This document shows, piece by piece, positions 42,695 to 52,336 of a stretch of 64,000 nucleotides of DNA. A model generated the notes under the pieces. That model made no database searches, was not told the origin of the DNA, and saw nothing but the letters and a program-made list of their open reading frames with translations. The stretch comes from RGIG8306 sp964426655 (lineage in GTDB: Bacteria > Bacillota > Clostridia > Lachnospirales > Lachnospiraceae): assembly GCA_964426655.1 (NCBI GenBank), contig CAYRQT010000006.1, forward strand, positions 1 to 64,000. Direction: 5' to 3'. A program made the translations under genes and the position numbers. Position 1 is the stretch's first letter. Each line of letters starts with the position of its first letter.

Positions 42695-43874
42695 TTATTT
42701 GAACAATCCCTTTTTACGCCCTTTTCCATTGCCGTCTGACGGGCCCCTGTAGGCTTCGTCAAATGCCCTCAAAAGCTCCTTTTGCTCATCATTCAGTCTG
42801 GTCGGCACCTGTACAACAAGCGTCACAATATGATCCCCCCGCACAGCTCTGTTTCGCAGAGACGGAACACCTTTTCCCCGAAGTCTGATCTTCGTATCTG
42901 TCTGTGTGCCAGGTTTAATCTCCTGCTCTACCCATCCATCCACAGTCTGAATGCGCAGTGTCCCACCCAGGGCAGCATCAGCAAACTGCACAGGTACAGA
43001 GGAATAGATGGTTTCATTCTGCCGTCTGAAAATGGGGTGCGTGGAAACCATCACCTCTACCAACAGATCTCCCCGCTCTCCGCCATTGCTTCCCGGTTCA
43101 CCCTTTCCCCTGATACGGATGCTCTGGCCATTATCGATGCCTGCAGGAATACTCACCTGAATTCTCTTGCGGCTTGCCGTATAGCCTGTTCCGTAGCAGG
43201 AAGGACACTTCTCCCGAATAATCTTTCCCCTGCCTCCACAATCCGGACAGGTGCCCACATTACGCACCGTTCCGAAAATGGACTGCTGGGTATAGGTGAC
43301 CTGCCCCCGCCCCCCACATTTGCTGCAGGTTTCCGGACTTGTACCGGGTTTTGCCCCAGTGCCATGACAGGTAGCACACTCCTCTTTCAGGTTGATATCC
43401 AATTCCTTCTCCACGCCAAAAACGGCCTCTTCAAAGGTAATGCGTACGGAGGTCTGCAGATTCTGCCCTCTCATGGGCCCATTTCCGCTTCTTCTGGTTC
43501 TGCTTCCTCCAAAAAGGTCGCCGAATATATCGCCGAATATATCGCCCATATCCGCACCGCTGAAATCGAANNNNNNNNNNCAGCGCACCTTGGGGTCGGA
43601 GAAGATTTCGACCACCGCCGGCACCGGCACCGGGGCCGCCACCGTTTTCAAAAGCAGCATGTCCAAATTGATCGTATTGAGCCCTTTTCTGGGCATCGCT
43701 TAATACGGAATAGGCTTCAGACGCCTCTTTAAACTTTTCCGCAGCTTCAGTATCACCCGGATTTGCATCCGGGTGATACTGTTTGGCAAGCTGCCGATAG
43801 GCTTTCTTCAATGCGGCATCGTCCGCATCTTTGGGGACGCCCAACACCTCATAATAATCTCTCTTTGCTGCCAT
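42695..43874 (-). CDS. dnaJ: Chaperone DnaJ, interrupted by an assembly gap
   Basis: The Hsp40 partner of DnaK. The N-terminal J domain has MAAKRDYYEVLGVPKDADDA and the HPD motif in KQYHPDANPG, then a Gly-rich stretch. After the gap come FDFSGADMGDIFGD and the zinc domain with CATCHGTG, CSKCGGRG, CPDCGGRG and CPSCYGTG, followed by the C-terminal peptide-binding domains. The 30 nt just before the gap do not read as DnaJ in any frame (GRNLLRPQGAL or VVEIFSDPKVR), so the contig end there is suspect. The two halves are in different frames across the N run, which says nothing about the real gene. Confidence 0.95.
43571..43580. other. Assembly gap (10 N) inside dnaJ
   Basis: A placeholder in the Gly-rich linker; the neighbouring sequence on the J-domain side looks unlike dnaJ and may be a misassembled contig end. 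Confidence 0.99.
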
Positions 43875-43885
43875 TTATATTCCTC

Positions 43886-45757
43886 TTATACTTCCTTGTA
43901 ATCGCCATCCACTACGTCGTCAGAGCCAGTATTGCTGCTGCCTCCTCCAAAGCCACCGCTCATGTCATCTCCGGGCTGAGGACCGCCTGCAGGCTGAGAC
44001 TGCTCGTACACCTTCTGGAACAGGCTGGAGGCATTCTTCATCAATTCCTCTTTTCTGGAATTGATTTCCGCCACATCGCTGTCGGTCATGGTATCCGGGT
44101 TAGTCTTGTTGACCAGCTCCTTCAAAGCAGTCAGATCAGCTTCCACTTTTGCCTTCTCATCAGCAGAAATCTTGTCACCCACATCTTCCAGCGCTTTTTC
44201 TGTCTGGAATACAAAGGAATCCGCATCATTTCTAGCATCAATGGCCTCTTTCCGCTTTTTATCCTGCGCCTCGAACTCAGCAGCTTCTTTTACAGCCTTT
44301 TCAATATCCGAATCGGACATATTCGTGCTGGATGTAATGGTAATGTGCTGCTCCTTCCCTGTACCCAGGTCCTTTGCAGAAACATTAACGATACCGTTGG
44401 CGTCAATATCAAAGGTAACTTCGATCTGCGGAACCCCTCTCCTTGCAGGCGGAATTCCATCCAGACGGAACTGTCCAAGGGTTTTATTATCCCGGGCGAA
44501 TTGTCTTTCACCCTGTGTGATATGGATATCCACTGCAGTCTGGTTATCTGCCGCAGTAGAGAAAATCTGACTCTTCTTGGTAGGAATAGTGGTGTTTCTG
44601 GGAATCAGGACAGTGGCCACATTGCCAAGGGTCTCAATAGCCAAAGACAATGGTGTAACATCCAGCAACAGGATGTCTCCTGCACCAGCCTCGCCGGCCA
44701 GCTTACCACCCTGGATAGAAGCACCGATTGCAACACACTCATCCGGGTTCAGGTTCTTGGAAGGTTCTTTACCTGTAAGCTGTTTTACCTTTTCCTGAAC
44801 GGATAGCATACGGGTGGATCCCCCGACCAGCAATACCTTATTCAGTTCAGATGCACTGATTCCTGCATCCTTCAAAGCGTTCTGTACCGGTGCTACGGTA
44901 CGTTCTACCAAATCATGGGTCAGCTCATCAAATTTTGCACGGGTCAGTGTCATATCAATATGTTTTGCCCCCTCCGGTGTAGCGGTAATAAAGGGCAGAT
45001 TAATGTTTGTGGTTGTGGCAGAAGACAGCTCTTTCTTTGCCTTCTCTGCTGCCTCTTTCAGACGCTGCAGTGCCATTTTATCTGTGGAAAGATCCACACC
45101 CTCTGACTTTTTGAATTCATCCAGCATCCACTGGGTAATCTTTGCATCAAAGTCATCGCCACCTAGGTGATTATCACCGGAAGTTGCCAAAACTTCAATG
45201 ACTCCATCACCAATTTCTATGATGGACACATCAAATGTACCACCGCCCAGGTCATATACCATGATTTTTTGTTCATGCTCATTATCTAGGCCATAAGCCA
45301 AAGCCGCAGCAGTGGGCTCGTTGATGATACGCTTAACATCCAGACCAGCTATTTTCCCTGCATCCTTAGTCGCCTGACGCTGCGCATCATTAAAGTATGC
45401 AGGAACTGTGATGACTGCTTCTGTAACAGATTCTCCTAAATAGCTTTCTGCATCAGATTTCAGTTTCTGCAGAATCATAGCTGAAATTTCCTGGGGAGAA
45501 TATTTTTTCCCATCAATGTCTACTTTATAGTCAGTACCCATATGCCGCTTAATGGACGAAATGGTCTTTTCTGCATTAGTAACCGCCTGTCTTTTTGCAG
45601 GTTCCCCTACCAGACGTTCTCCGGTTTTTGTAAATGCCACAATAGAAGGTGTGGTCCGAACACCTTCCGCATTCGCAATAACCACTGGCTTACCGCCTTC
45701 CATAACCGCTACACATGAGTTTGTTGTTCCTAAATCAATACCAATTATTTTTCCCAT
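43886..45757 (-). CDS. dnaK: Chaperone DnaK (Hsp70)
   Basis: A 623-residue ATP-driven chaperone. The ATPase domain opens GKIIGIDLGTTNSCVAVMEG, and contains IINEPTAAALAYGLD, VYDLGGGTFDVSIIEIGDG and KVLLVGGSTRM. The substrate domain follows from LLDVTPLSLAIETLG, and a Gly/Ser-rich lid tail ends DDVVDGDYKEV. The N-terminal domain lacks the roughly 24-residue insert of Gram-negative DnaK, a known Firmicute trait. AGGAGG precedes the ATG; dnaJ follows 11 nt later. Confidence 0.98.
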   Translation of the reverse strand: MGKIIGIDLGTTNSCVAVMEGGKPVVIANAEGVRTTPSIVAFTKTGERLVGEPAKRQAVTNAEKTISSIKRHMGTDYKVDIDGKKYSPQEISAMILQKLKSDAESYLGESVTEAVITVPAYFNDAQRQATKDAGKIAGLDVKRIINEPTAAALAYGLDNEHEQKIMVYDLGGGTFDVSIIEIGDGVIEVLATSGDNHLGGDDFDAKITQWMLDEFKKSEGVDLSTDKMALQRLKEAAEKAKKELSSATTTNINLPFITATPEGAKHIDMTLTRAKFDELTHDLVERTVAPVQNALKDAGISASELNKVLLVGGSTRMLSVQEKVKQLTGKEPSKNLNPDECVAIGASIQGGKLAGEAGAGDILLLDVTPLSLAIETLGNVATVLIPRNTTIPTKKSQIFSTAADNQTAVDIHITQGERQFARDNKTLGQFRLDGIPPARRGVPQIEVTFDIDANGIVNVSAKDLGTGKEQHITITSSTNMSDSDIEKAVKEAAEFEAQDKKRKEAIDARNDADSFVFQTEKALEDVGDKISADEKAKVEADLTALKELVNKTNPDTMTDSDVAEINSRKEELMKNASSLFQKVYEQSQPAGGPQPGDDMSGGFGGGSSNTGSDDVVDGDYKEV

Positions 45758-45817
45758 TATATTTCCTCCTGAGTTTTTCCTTATCTATATTTATCTATGT
45801 AAAAGAAAAGTATCTGG

Positions 45818-46477
45818 CTAGTTTGCCACCTGCACCATGGCGTGTCTCACCACCGTGCCCTTGTAGGTGTAGCCCTTCTGGAAGACCTGCACCACCACGT
45901 TTTCTCCATAGTCTTCGCTTTCCAGATGCATCACTGCATTGTGCAGCTCGGGATCAAAAGGCTTCCCCACTGCGTCAATGGGTTCTACCTCCATTTCTTC
46001 AAACATCTTCATCAGCTGCTTATACACCATGTCCATCCCATTTGCAAAAGGAGAATCCTTTTCTTCTTCTCCCAAAGCTCCCAGGCCCCTTTCAAAATTG
46101 TCCACAATAGGGAGCAATTTTTCAACCACATGACGGGCCCCCATATCAAAGCGAAGTTCCTTTTCCTTTTCACTTCTCTTACGGAAATTATCAAATTCTG
46201 CAAGGGTCCTCTTCCAGCGGTCATTTAGTTCCTCAATCTGCTCGTCTTTTTTATCTTTCTTTTTGGTGAAGATGCTTTTCTTTTTTTCTTCCGTTTTTTC
46301 AGCTGTCTTTTCAGAAGCCCCCTGTGCGATCTCTTCCTCAACAATTTCTTCTTCAGCGATCTCTAATTCAGGATTTTCTGTGGGAATGTCCTCCTGCAGA
46401 ACCTCTTCCTTAAGGATCTCCTCCTGCGGCATTTCCTGGGGGGCCGATTTTTGTTGCTCTTTATTCAGGTCGCTCAT
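45818..46477 (-). CDS. grpE: Nucleotide exchange factor GrpE
   Basis: A 219-residue dimeric exchange factor for DnaK. The first 85 residues are highly acidic and low complexity (Glu-rich); a long coiled coil with ELNDRWKRTLAEFDNFRKRS follows, then the beta wing with KPFDPELHNAVMHLES and KGYTYKGTVVRHAMVQV, typical of GrpE. The ATG overlaps the hrcA stop by 4 nt (ATGA), so translation is coupled. Confidence 0.96.
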   Translation of the reverse strand: MSDLNKEQQKSAPQEMPQEEILKEEVLQEDIPTENPELEIAEEEIVEEEIAQGASEKTAEKTEEKKKSIFTKKKDKKDEQIEELNDRWKRTLAEFDNFRKRSEKEKELRFDMGARHVVEKLLPIVDNFERGLGALGEEEKDSPFANGMDMVYKQLMKMFEEMEVEPIDAVGKPFDPELHNAVMHLESEDYGENVVVQVFQKGYTYKGTVVRHAMVQVAN

Positions 46478-47520
46478 TCTTTCTCGCCTTTCTTCTTATA
46501 TATTGTATCCAGTTGGTCTGTCAGGGTCCGAAGTGTACCCACCACTTTCTCATAGTCCATTCGTTTTGGCCCTACAATGCCAATGACGCCGGTGATGCCA
46601 TCTCCCAACTCATAGTGGGTGGTCACCACGCTGCAATCTTTCATATTTGCCACCGGGGATTCATCCCCTATGAAGACCTGGATACCATGCTGGTCATCAT
46701 TCATGGCCGTATTGATCAGCTCATTTAAAGGCCGTTTTTCTTCAAAGGCCCCTAAAAGTTCACTGGCCTTTTTCCCATCACTTAATTCCGGATACCGAAA
46801 AATATTGGTGGTGCCACTGGTATAAATATGGGGCTCACTGTCATCCCGAATAGCCTCTGCTACTGCCTCCAGCACCTTTTCGACTAATGCGGCGTGATCT
46901 GGCATCTGTTCCTTCAACCTGACAATCAGGTTCAGGCTGATTTCATCCAGGGACAAGCCATTCAATGCACCGTTAAACAGCACATTCATCCGAAGAATTT
47001 CTTCTTCTGTGATATCCACCCCCAAATCAATCATGGTGTTGCGAATCATATTGCCCTCGCTCATAATCACAGCAAGAATCTTTCCGCCTTCCACTTTAGA
47101 CAATTGCAGAAATTTCAGTTTTGTACGATGATACTGGGGTGCCGAAACCAGTGAGGTGTAATTGGTATTTGCTGCCAGGATTTTTGCCATCTGCTTAAGC
47201 AACAACTCAACCCGGTCAACACGTTCCACCAGCACCTGGGAAACTTCTGTCCCCTTCTCCGCTTTACTGCCTTTTTCTTCCATCAGTTCATCCACATAAA
47301 AACGGTACCCCTTGTCCGATGGAATTCGTCCGGATGAGGTATGTGGCTGAAAAATATACCCCAGTTCTTCCAGATCCGACATTTCGTTTCGAATGGTGGC
47401 CGAACTTAAATTTAAATCCGTGTACTTAGAAATGGTACGGGACCCTACCGGTTCGCCGGTCTCCAGATAGTTCTGAATTACTGCTTTAAGGATTTTTTTC
47501 TTTCTTTCGTCCAGCTCCAA
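46474..47520 (-). CDS. hrcA: Heat-inducible transcription repressor HrcA
   Basis: A 348-residue repressor of the CIRCE operator, kept active by GroEL in other bacteria. The winged-helix N-terminus holds RKKKILKAVIQNYLETGEPV and SSATIRNEMSDLEELGYI; the rest is the GAF-like and dimerisation region ending VVGTLRTLTDQLD. A TTG start is inferred: AAAGGAGG is 8 nt upstream and no in-frame ATG competes. It heads the heat-shock operon and has a CIRCE in its own leader, so it is autoregulated. Confidence 0.96.
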   Translation of the reverse strand: MELDERKKKILKAVIQNYLETGEPVGSRTISKYTDLNLSSATIRNEMSDLEELGYIFQPHTSSGRIPSDKGYRFYVDELMEEKGSKAEKGTEVSQVLVERVDRVELLLKQMAKILAANTNYTSLVSAPQYHRTKLKFLQLSKVEGGKILAVIMSEGNMIRNTMIDLGVDITEEEILRMNVLFNGALNGLSLDEISLNLIVRLKEQMPDHAALVEKVLEAVAEAIRDDSEPHIYTSGTTNIFRYPELSDGKKASELLGAFEEKRPLNELINTAMNDDQHGIQVFIGDESPVANMKDCSVVTTHYELGDGITGVIGIVGPKRMDYEKVVGTLRTLTDQLDTIYKKKGEKE

Positions 47521-47544
47521 TGGGCATCCCTCCTTTCGATGTTA

Positions 47545-47571
47545 TTAGCACTCAATCAATTAGAGTGCTAA
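47545..47571 (-). promoter_or_regulatory. CIRCE operator
   Basis: The exact inverted repeat TTAGCACTC-N9-GAGTGCTAA, the HrcA binding site, lies about 12 nt downstream of the -10 box, overlapping the expected transcript start. Confidence 0.98.
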
Positions 47572-47582
47572 CATCTGTACAT

Positions 47583-47611
47583 AAGATAACACCCTACGGA
47601 TTCTTTGTCAA
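47583..47611 (-). promoter_or_regulatory. Promoter of the hrcA-grpE-dnaK-dnaJ operon
   Basis: TTGACA and TATCTT on the minus strand are separated by 17 nt, upstream of CIRCE. Confidence 0.9.
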
Positions 47612-47658
47612 CAATTTTCCCTAAAAATGATGGAATTTTATATTATTTTTATATTAAG

Positions 47659-47690
47659 AAAAAAAGCCGACAGTCTTTCGACTTCGGCTC
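47659..47690 (-). terminator. Terminator of purA
   Basis: On the minus strand AGCCGAAGTC pairs with GACTGTCGGCT around a GAAA tetraloop, followed by seven T. Confidence 0.87.
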
Positions 47691-47703
47691 TTGATTCAGC
47701 TAT

Positions 47704-48990
47704 TTAAGATTTCGATCCCCGGAAAATAATTTCATCCCGTCCCGGACCATTGGAAACCATTGTTATGGGAACCCCCAGTTCTTTTTCTATTTCTTCAACG
47801 TATTTTCTCAGGTTTTCCGGTAAACCCTCATATGTCCGAATACCCCTGGTCTCACATTTCCATCCAGGAAGCGTCCTGTAAACAGGCTTTGCTTTTTCCA
47901 GCTCCACTGTGGTAGGAAAATCCCTGCGTACCTCCCCGTTGATTTCATATCCAACACATATCTTAATTTCATCCAGATATCCCAGCACATCCACGACTGT
48001 CAGTGCCACCTCTGTCGCCCCCTGAATCTGCACTCCATATCGGGTAGCCACAGCATCAAACCATCCCATTCGGCGAGGTCTTCCGGTAGTTGCGCCAAAT
48101 TCGCCGCCATCTCCTCCCCGACGCCGCATCTCATCTGCTTCATCTCCAAAGATCTCACTGGTAAAGGCCCCTGCTCCTACTGCACTAGAGTAAGCTTTTA
48201 CTACCGCCGTAATATCTTTGATCTCATAAGGCGGAATGCCTGCACCCACAGCAGCATACCCGGCCAGCGTGGAGGAAGATGTTACCATTGGGTAAATGCC
48301 ATGATCCGGATCCTTTAAGGAGCCCAACTGCCCCTCTAAAAGGATGTTCTTCCCTTCCCGAATGGCCTGCCGCAAAAATGCAGACACATCACATACAAAA
48401 GGAGCCACCATTTCTTTATAAGAAAGAAGGGTCTCATATACCTCTTCCGGCACCAGCAACGGTTTATGATACAAATGTTCCAAAAGCACATTTTTCAGTT
48501 CACAGATTCGATAAACTTTTTCTTTCAGCGTTTCCTCATCAAACAACTCACTGACCTGAAATCCGATTTTAGCATATTTATCTGAATAGAAGGGCGCAAT
48601 ACCTGATTTTGTGGAACCAAAGGATTTACCGCCCAATCGTTCTTCTTCATAGGCATCAAATGACACATGATACGGCATCAGGATCTGCGCTCTGTCAGAA
48701 ACCAGGATTTTAGGTCTGGGGACTCCTTTTTCTACCAAAGACTGCACTTCCTGAAATAAAAAGGGGATATTCAACGCCACACCATTGCCAATCACGCTGG
48801 TAGTATGCTGGTAAAATACACCGGACGGAAGTAAATGAAGGGCAAATTTCCCATAATTGTTTATGATGGTATGTCCTGCATTGCTGCCTCCCTGAAAACG
48901 GACAATAATGTCCGACTTCTCCGCCAGCATGTCTGTAATTTTGCCTTTGCCTTCATCGCCCCAGTTGGCGCCTACAATCGCTCGAACCAT
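47704..48990 (-). CDS. purA: Adenylosuccinate synthetase
   Basis: A 428-residue enzyme joining IMP and aspartate with GTP to adenylosuccinate, the first committed AMP step. The P-loop GANWGDEGKGKITDM is at residues 7-21, with QGGSNAGHTI following, the IMP-binding region GSTKSGIAPFYSDK, and the C-terminal GPGRDEIIF for guanine recognition. Full length. It lies 118 nt after the LysR gene; AGGAGGAG precedes the ATG. A weak promoter (TTTACT-17-TACCAT) could start it separately. Confidence 0.97.
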   Translation of the reverse strand: MVRAIVGANWGDEGKGKITDMLAEKSDIIVRFQGGSNAGHTIINNYGKFALHLLPSGVFYQHTTSVIGNGVALNIPFLFQEVQSLVEKGVPRPKILVSDRAQILMPYHVSFDAYEEERLGGKSFGSTKSGIAPFYSDKYAKIGFQVSELFDEETLKEKVYRICELKNVLLEHLYHKPLLVPEEVYETLLSYKEMVAPFVCDVSAFLRQAIREGKNILLEGQLGSLKDPDHGIYPMVTSSSTLAGYAAVGAGIPPYEIKDITAVVKAYSSAVGAGAFTSEIFGDEADEMRRRGGDGGEFGATTGRPRRMGWFDAVATRYGVQIQGATEVALTVVDVLGYLDEIKICVGYEINGEVRRDFPTTVELEKAKPVYRTLPGWKCETRGIRTYEGLPENLRKYVEEIEKELGVPITMVSNGPGRDEIIFRGSKS

Positions 48991-49108
48991 CGCTTCTCCT
49001 CCTGCAAGATCAGACTATTATCTGGATACCCGTTTAAACCCAGCGTACCTATGGTAACACAGTTTAATCCATAAGTAAAATCAATAATATTTATATTTTG
49101 TATAATTA

Positions 49109-50014
49109 TTAATTATGTTTATCCTCTGTCATCTGGGGGATCAGTTCCATGAACCGTTCTCCAGCTCTGCTCATAGGGTCTGCCCGGGATGTTACCAGGC
49201 AAAAAAAGCGGGATGGAATTTTTTCTCCAAAAAAAAGCTCAAACACCTGCCCTTTCTTTAGATAAGGTAGGGCAAATTCCCGCACCACATGCCCGATACC
49301 CATATTACGGCAGACAAACTGGACAATCATATCTGAAGTGGCCAATTCAAATTCCGGCTGCAGGGCAATTTGATGAGACAGCATGTAATGATCCATAAAC
49401 CTTCTGGTGCTGGTGTCTTTTTGCAGGCAGATCAGGGGGTACTGATGAAGGACATCGTAAGACAGGGTGCTGTTTTTCAACTGCAAAAAGCGGGGCCCCC
49501 CAATAAATATGTCCTGAATTTCCCGCACTTTTTTTACCTGAAGATGGCTGCCCGCATCCACCGGTGTGCTGACCACCCCAAAATCAATTCTGCCTTCCTC
49601 CAGAGATTGCAGTGTTTCCGGTGTAGGCGCATTCGTCACCTGTATTTTGATATGAGGATAGGCCAGATGGAATCGCTCCAGATAAGGCAGAAGGTAGAAT
49701 TGGAGTGTCATATCACTGGCCCCGATACGGATTTCTCCATCCTCCATCAAAAGTCTGCTACGTAAATCCAATTCCCCTCTCTCCAAAAGGGAAAAGCCCT
49801 GTTCCACATAGCGAAACAGAGCTTCCCCCTCCCGGGTAAACTGCACTCCCTTAGATGTTCTCCGAAATAGGGAACAGCCTAAACTTCTTTCCAGATTTTT
49901 CAATCCCTGACTTACCGCCGGCTGGGATATGCAAAGACTGGCGGCAGCCTTTGTGAGACTCCCCTCCCGTCCTACTGCATAAAAAATACGGTACTGTTCA
50001 AGGTTACCTGTCAT
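49109..50014 (-). CDS. LysR-family transcriptional regulator
   Basis: A 301-residue regulator with an N-terminal winged helix-turn-helix (MTGNLEQYRIFYAVGREGSL, then AAASLCISQPAVSQGLKNLE) and a C-terminal substrate-binding domain (EIRIGASDMTLQFYLLPYLE). It begins 13 nt after purB and precedes purA, so it seems co-transcribed with purine genes, unlike most LysR genes, which are divergent from their target. The effector is unknown. The start is set at MTGNLEQY, with AAGGGG 8 nt upstream; the longer frame overlaps purB. Confidence 0.92.
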   Translation of the reverse strand: MTGNLEQYRIFYAVGREGSLTKAAASLCISQPAVSQGLKNLERSLGCSLFRRTSKGVQFTREGEALFRYVEQGFSLLERGELDLRSRLLMEDGEIRIGASDMTLQFYLLPYLERFHLAYPHIKIQVTNAPTPETLQSLEEGRIDFGVVSTPVDAGSHLQVKKVREIQDIFIGGPRFLQLKNSTLSYDVLHQYPLICLQKDTSTRRFMDHYMLSHQIALQPEFELATSDMIVQFVCRNMGIGHVVREFALPYLKKGQVFELFFGEKIPSRFFCLVTSRADPMSRAGERFMELIPQMTEDKHN

Positions 50015-50027
50015 ATATATGCCCCTT

Positions 50028-51461
<1,434 letters not shown>

Positions 51462-51507
51462 GTACTTTCTCCTTTTCAAGCTTGGTTTTCAGGAATTTTC
51501 CATCAGA

Positions 51508-52211
51508 TCAGAATCCGATTCTTTTGCGCACCTCGGCATAGGCATCTTCCACGTGCCCCATATCCCGTCTGAAGCGGTCCTTATCCAGTTTTTCCCCCGT
51601 CTTGCTGTCCCAGAAGCGGCAGGTATCTGGAGAACTTTCATCTGCCAGAATAATCCNNNNNNNNNNCTGCCAAATTCCACCTTAAAGTCAATCAGGGTAA
51701 TGCCAATACCGGCAAAGAATTCCGTAAGAATCTCATTGATCTGAAATACCAGCTCTGTAATCCGGTCAATTTCTTCTCTGGTAGCTGCTCCTATGGCAAT
51801 GGCATAATAGTCATTAATCATAGGATCACCCAACTCATCATTTTTATAGCTGAATTCAAGCGTCGGAGCCAGAAGTTTCGTTCCCTCAGCAATGCCAAGT
51901 TTTTTGGAAAAGCTACCAGCGGCCACATTGCGGACGATCACTTCCAGAGGCACAATTTCCACTTTTTTCACTGCAGTCTCTCTGTCGCTCAGCTCCTGCA
52001 CCAGATGGGTGGGAATACCTTTTTCTTCCAATATTTTGAACAGATAATTAGACATCTTATTGTTAATGACACCTTTGCCAACAATGGTCCCTTTCTTCTG
52101 TCCATTGAATGCTGTGGCATCATCCTTGTATTCTACAATGTAGACATCTTCCACATCTGTTTTGAAAACGCGCTTTGCTTTACCTTCATAGAGCTGCTCC
52201 AGTTTTTTCAT
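51508..52211 (-). CDS. purC: SAICAR synthetase, interrupted by an assembly gap
   Basis: This enzyme joins CAIR and aspartate to give SAICAR. The first 190 residues are in one frame: KKLEQLYEGKAKRVF, KDDATAFNGQKKG, PLEVIVRNVAAGSFSKKLG and the GIGITLIDFKVEFG end before ten N (51657-51666). After the gap the genuine frame reads IILADESSPDTCRFWDSKTG and ends VRKRIGF at TGA 51508; the other frame, which runs to 51489, is an artefact. About six residues are hidden. ATG 52211 rather than GTG 52220 gives a workable distance to AAGGAAGG. Confidence 0.95.
51657..51666. other. Assembly gap (10 N) inside purC
   Basis: Placeholder of unknown length; the true reading frame differs by one base across it. 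Confidence 0.99.
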
Positions 52212-52279
52212 GAGGTACACCCTTCCTTTTCTTGGCCAATTCCATTCTAATATCCGCCCAAGGCAGACACTCCAGGGTG

Positions 52280-52308
52280 ATTATAATACAACCCTATTTA
52301 TAAATCAA
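52280..52308 (-). promoter_or_regulatory. Promoter of purC-purB-LysR
   Basis: TTGATT and TATAAT on the minus strand are spaced by 17 nt. It starts only 29 nt after the last gene of the Tad-like operon, and no terminator is seen between, so read-through is possible. The 60-nt leader shows no purine riboswitch. Confidence 0.8.
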
Positions 52309-52336
52309 TAAAATCCCCGGATTCTTCTTTTCCCTT

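Noticed and set aside
51489..51656. Apparent C-terminal frameshift and longer end of purC
   Set aside because: The other frame gives the standard SAICAR synthetase end at 51508; the change of frame comes from the N placeholder.
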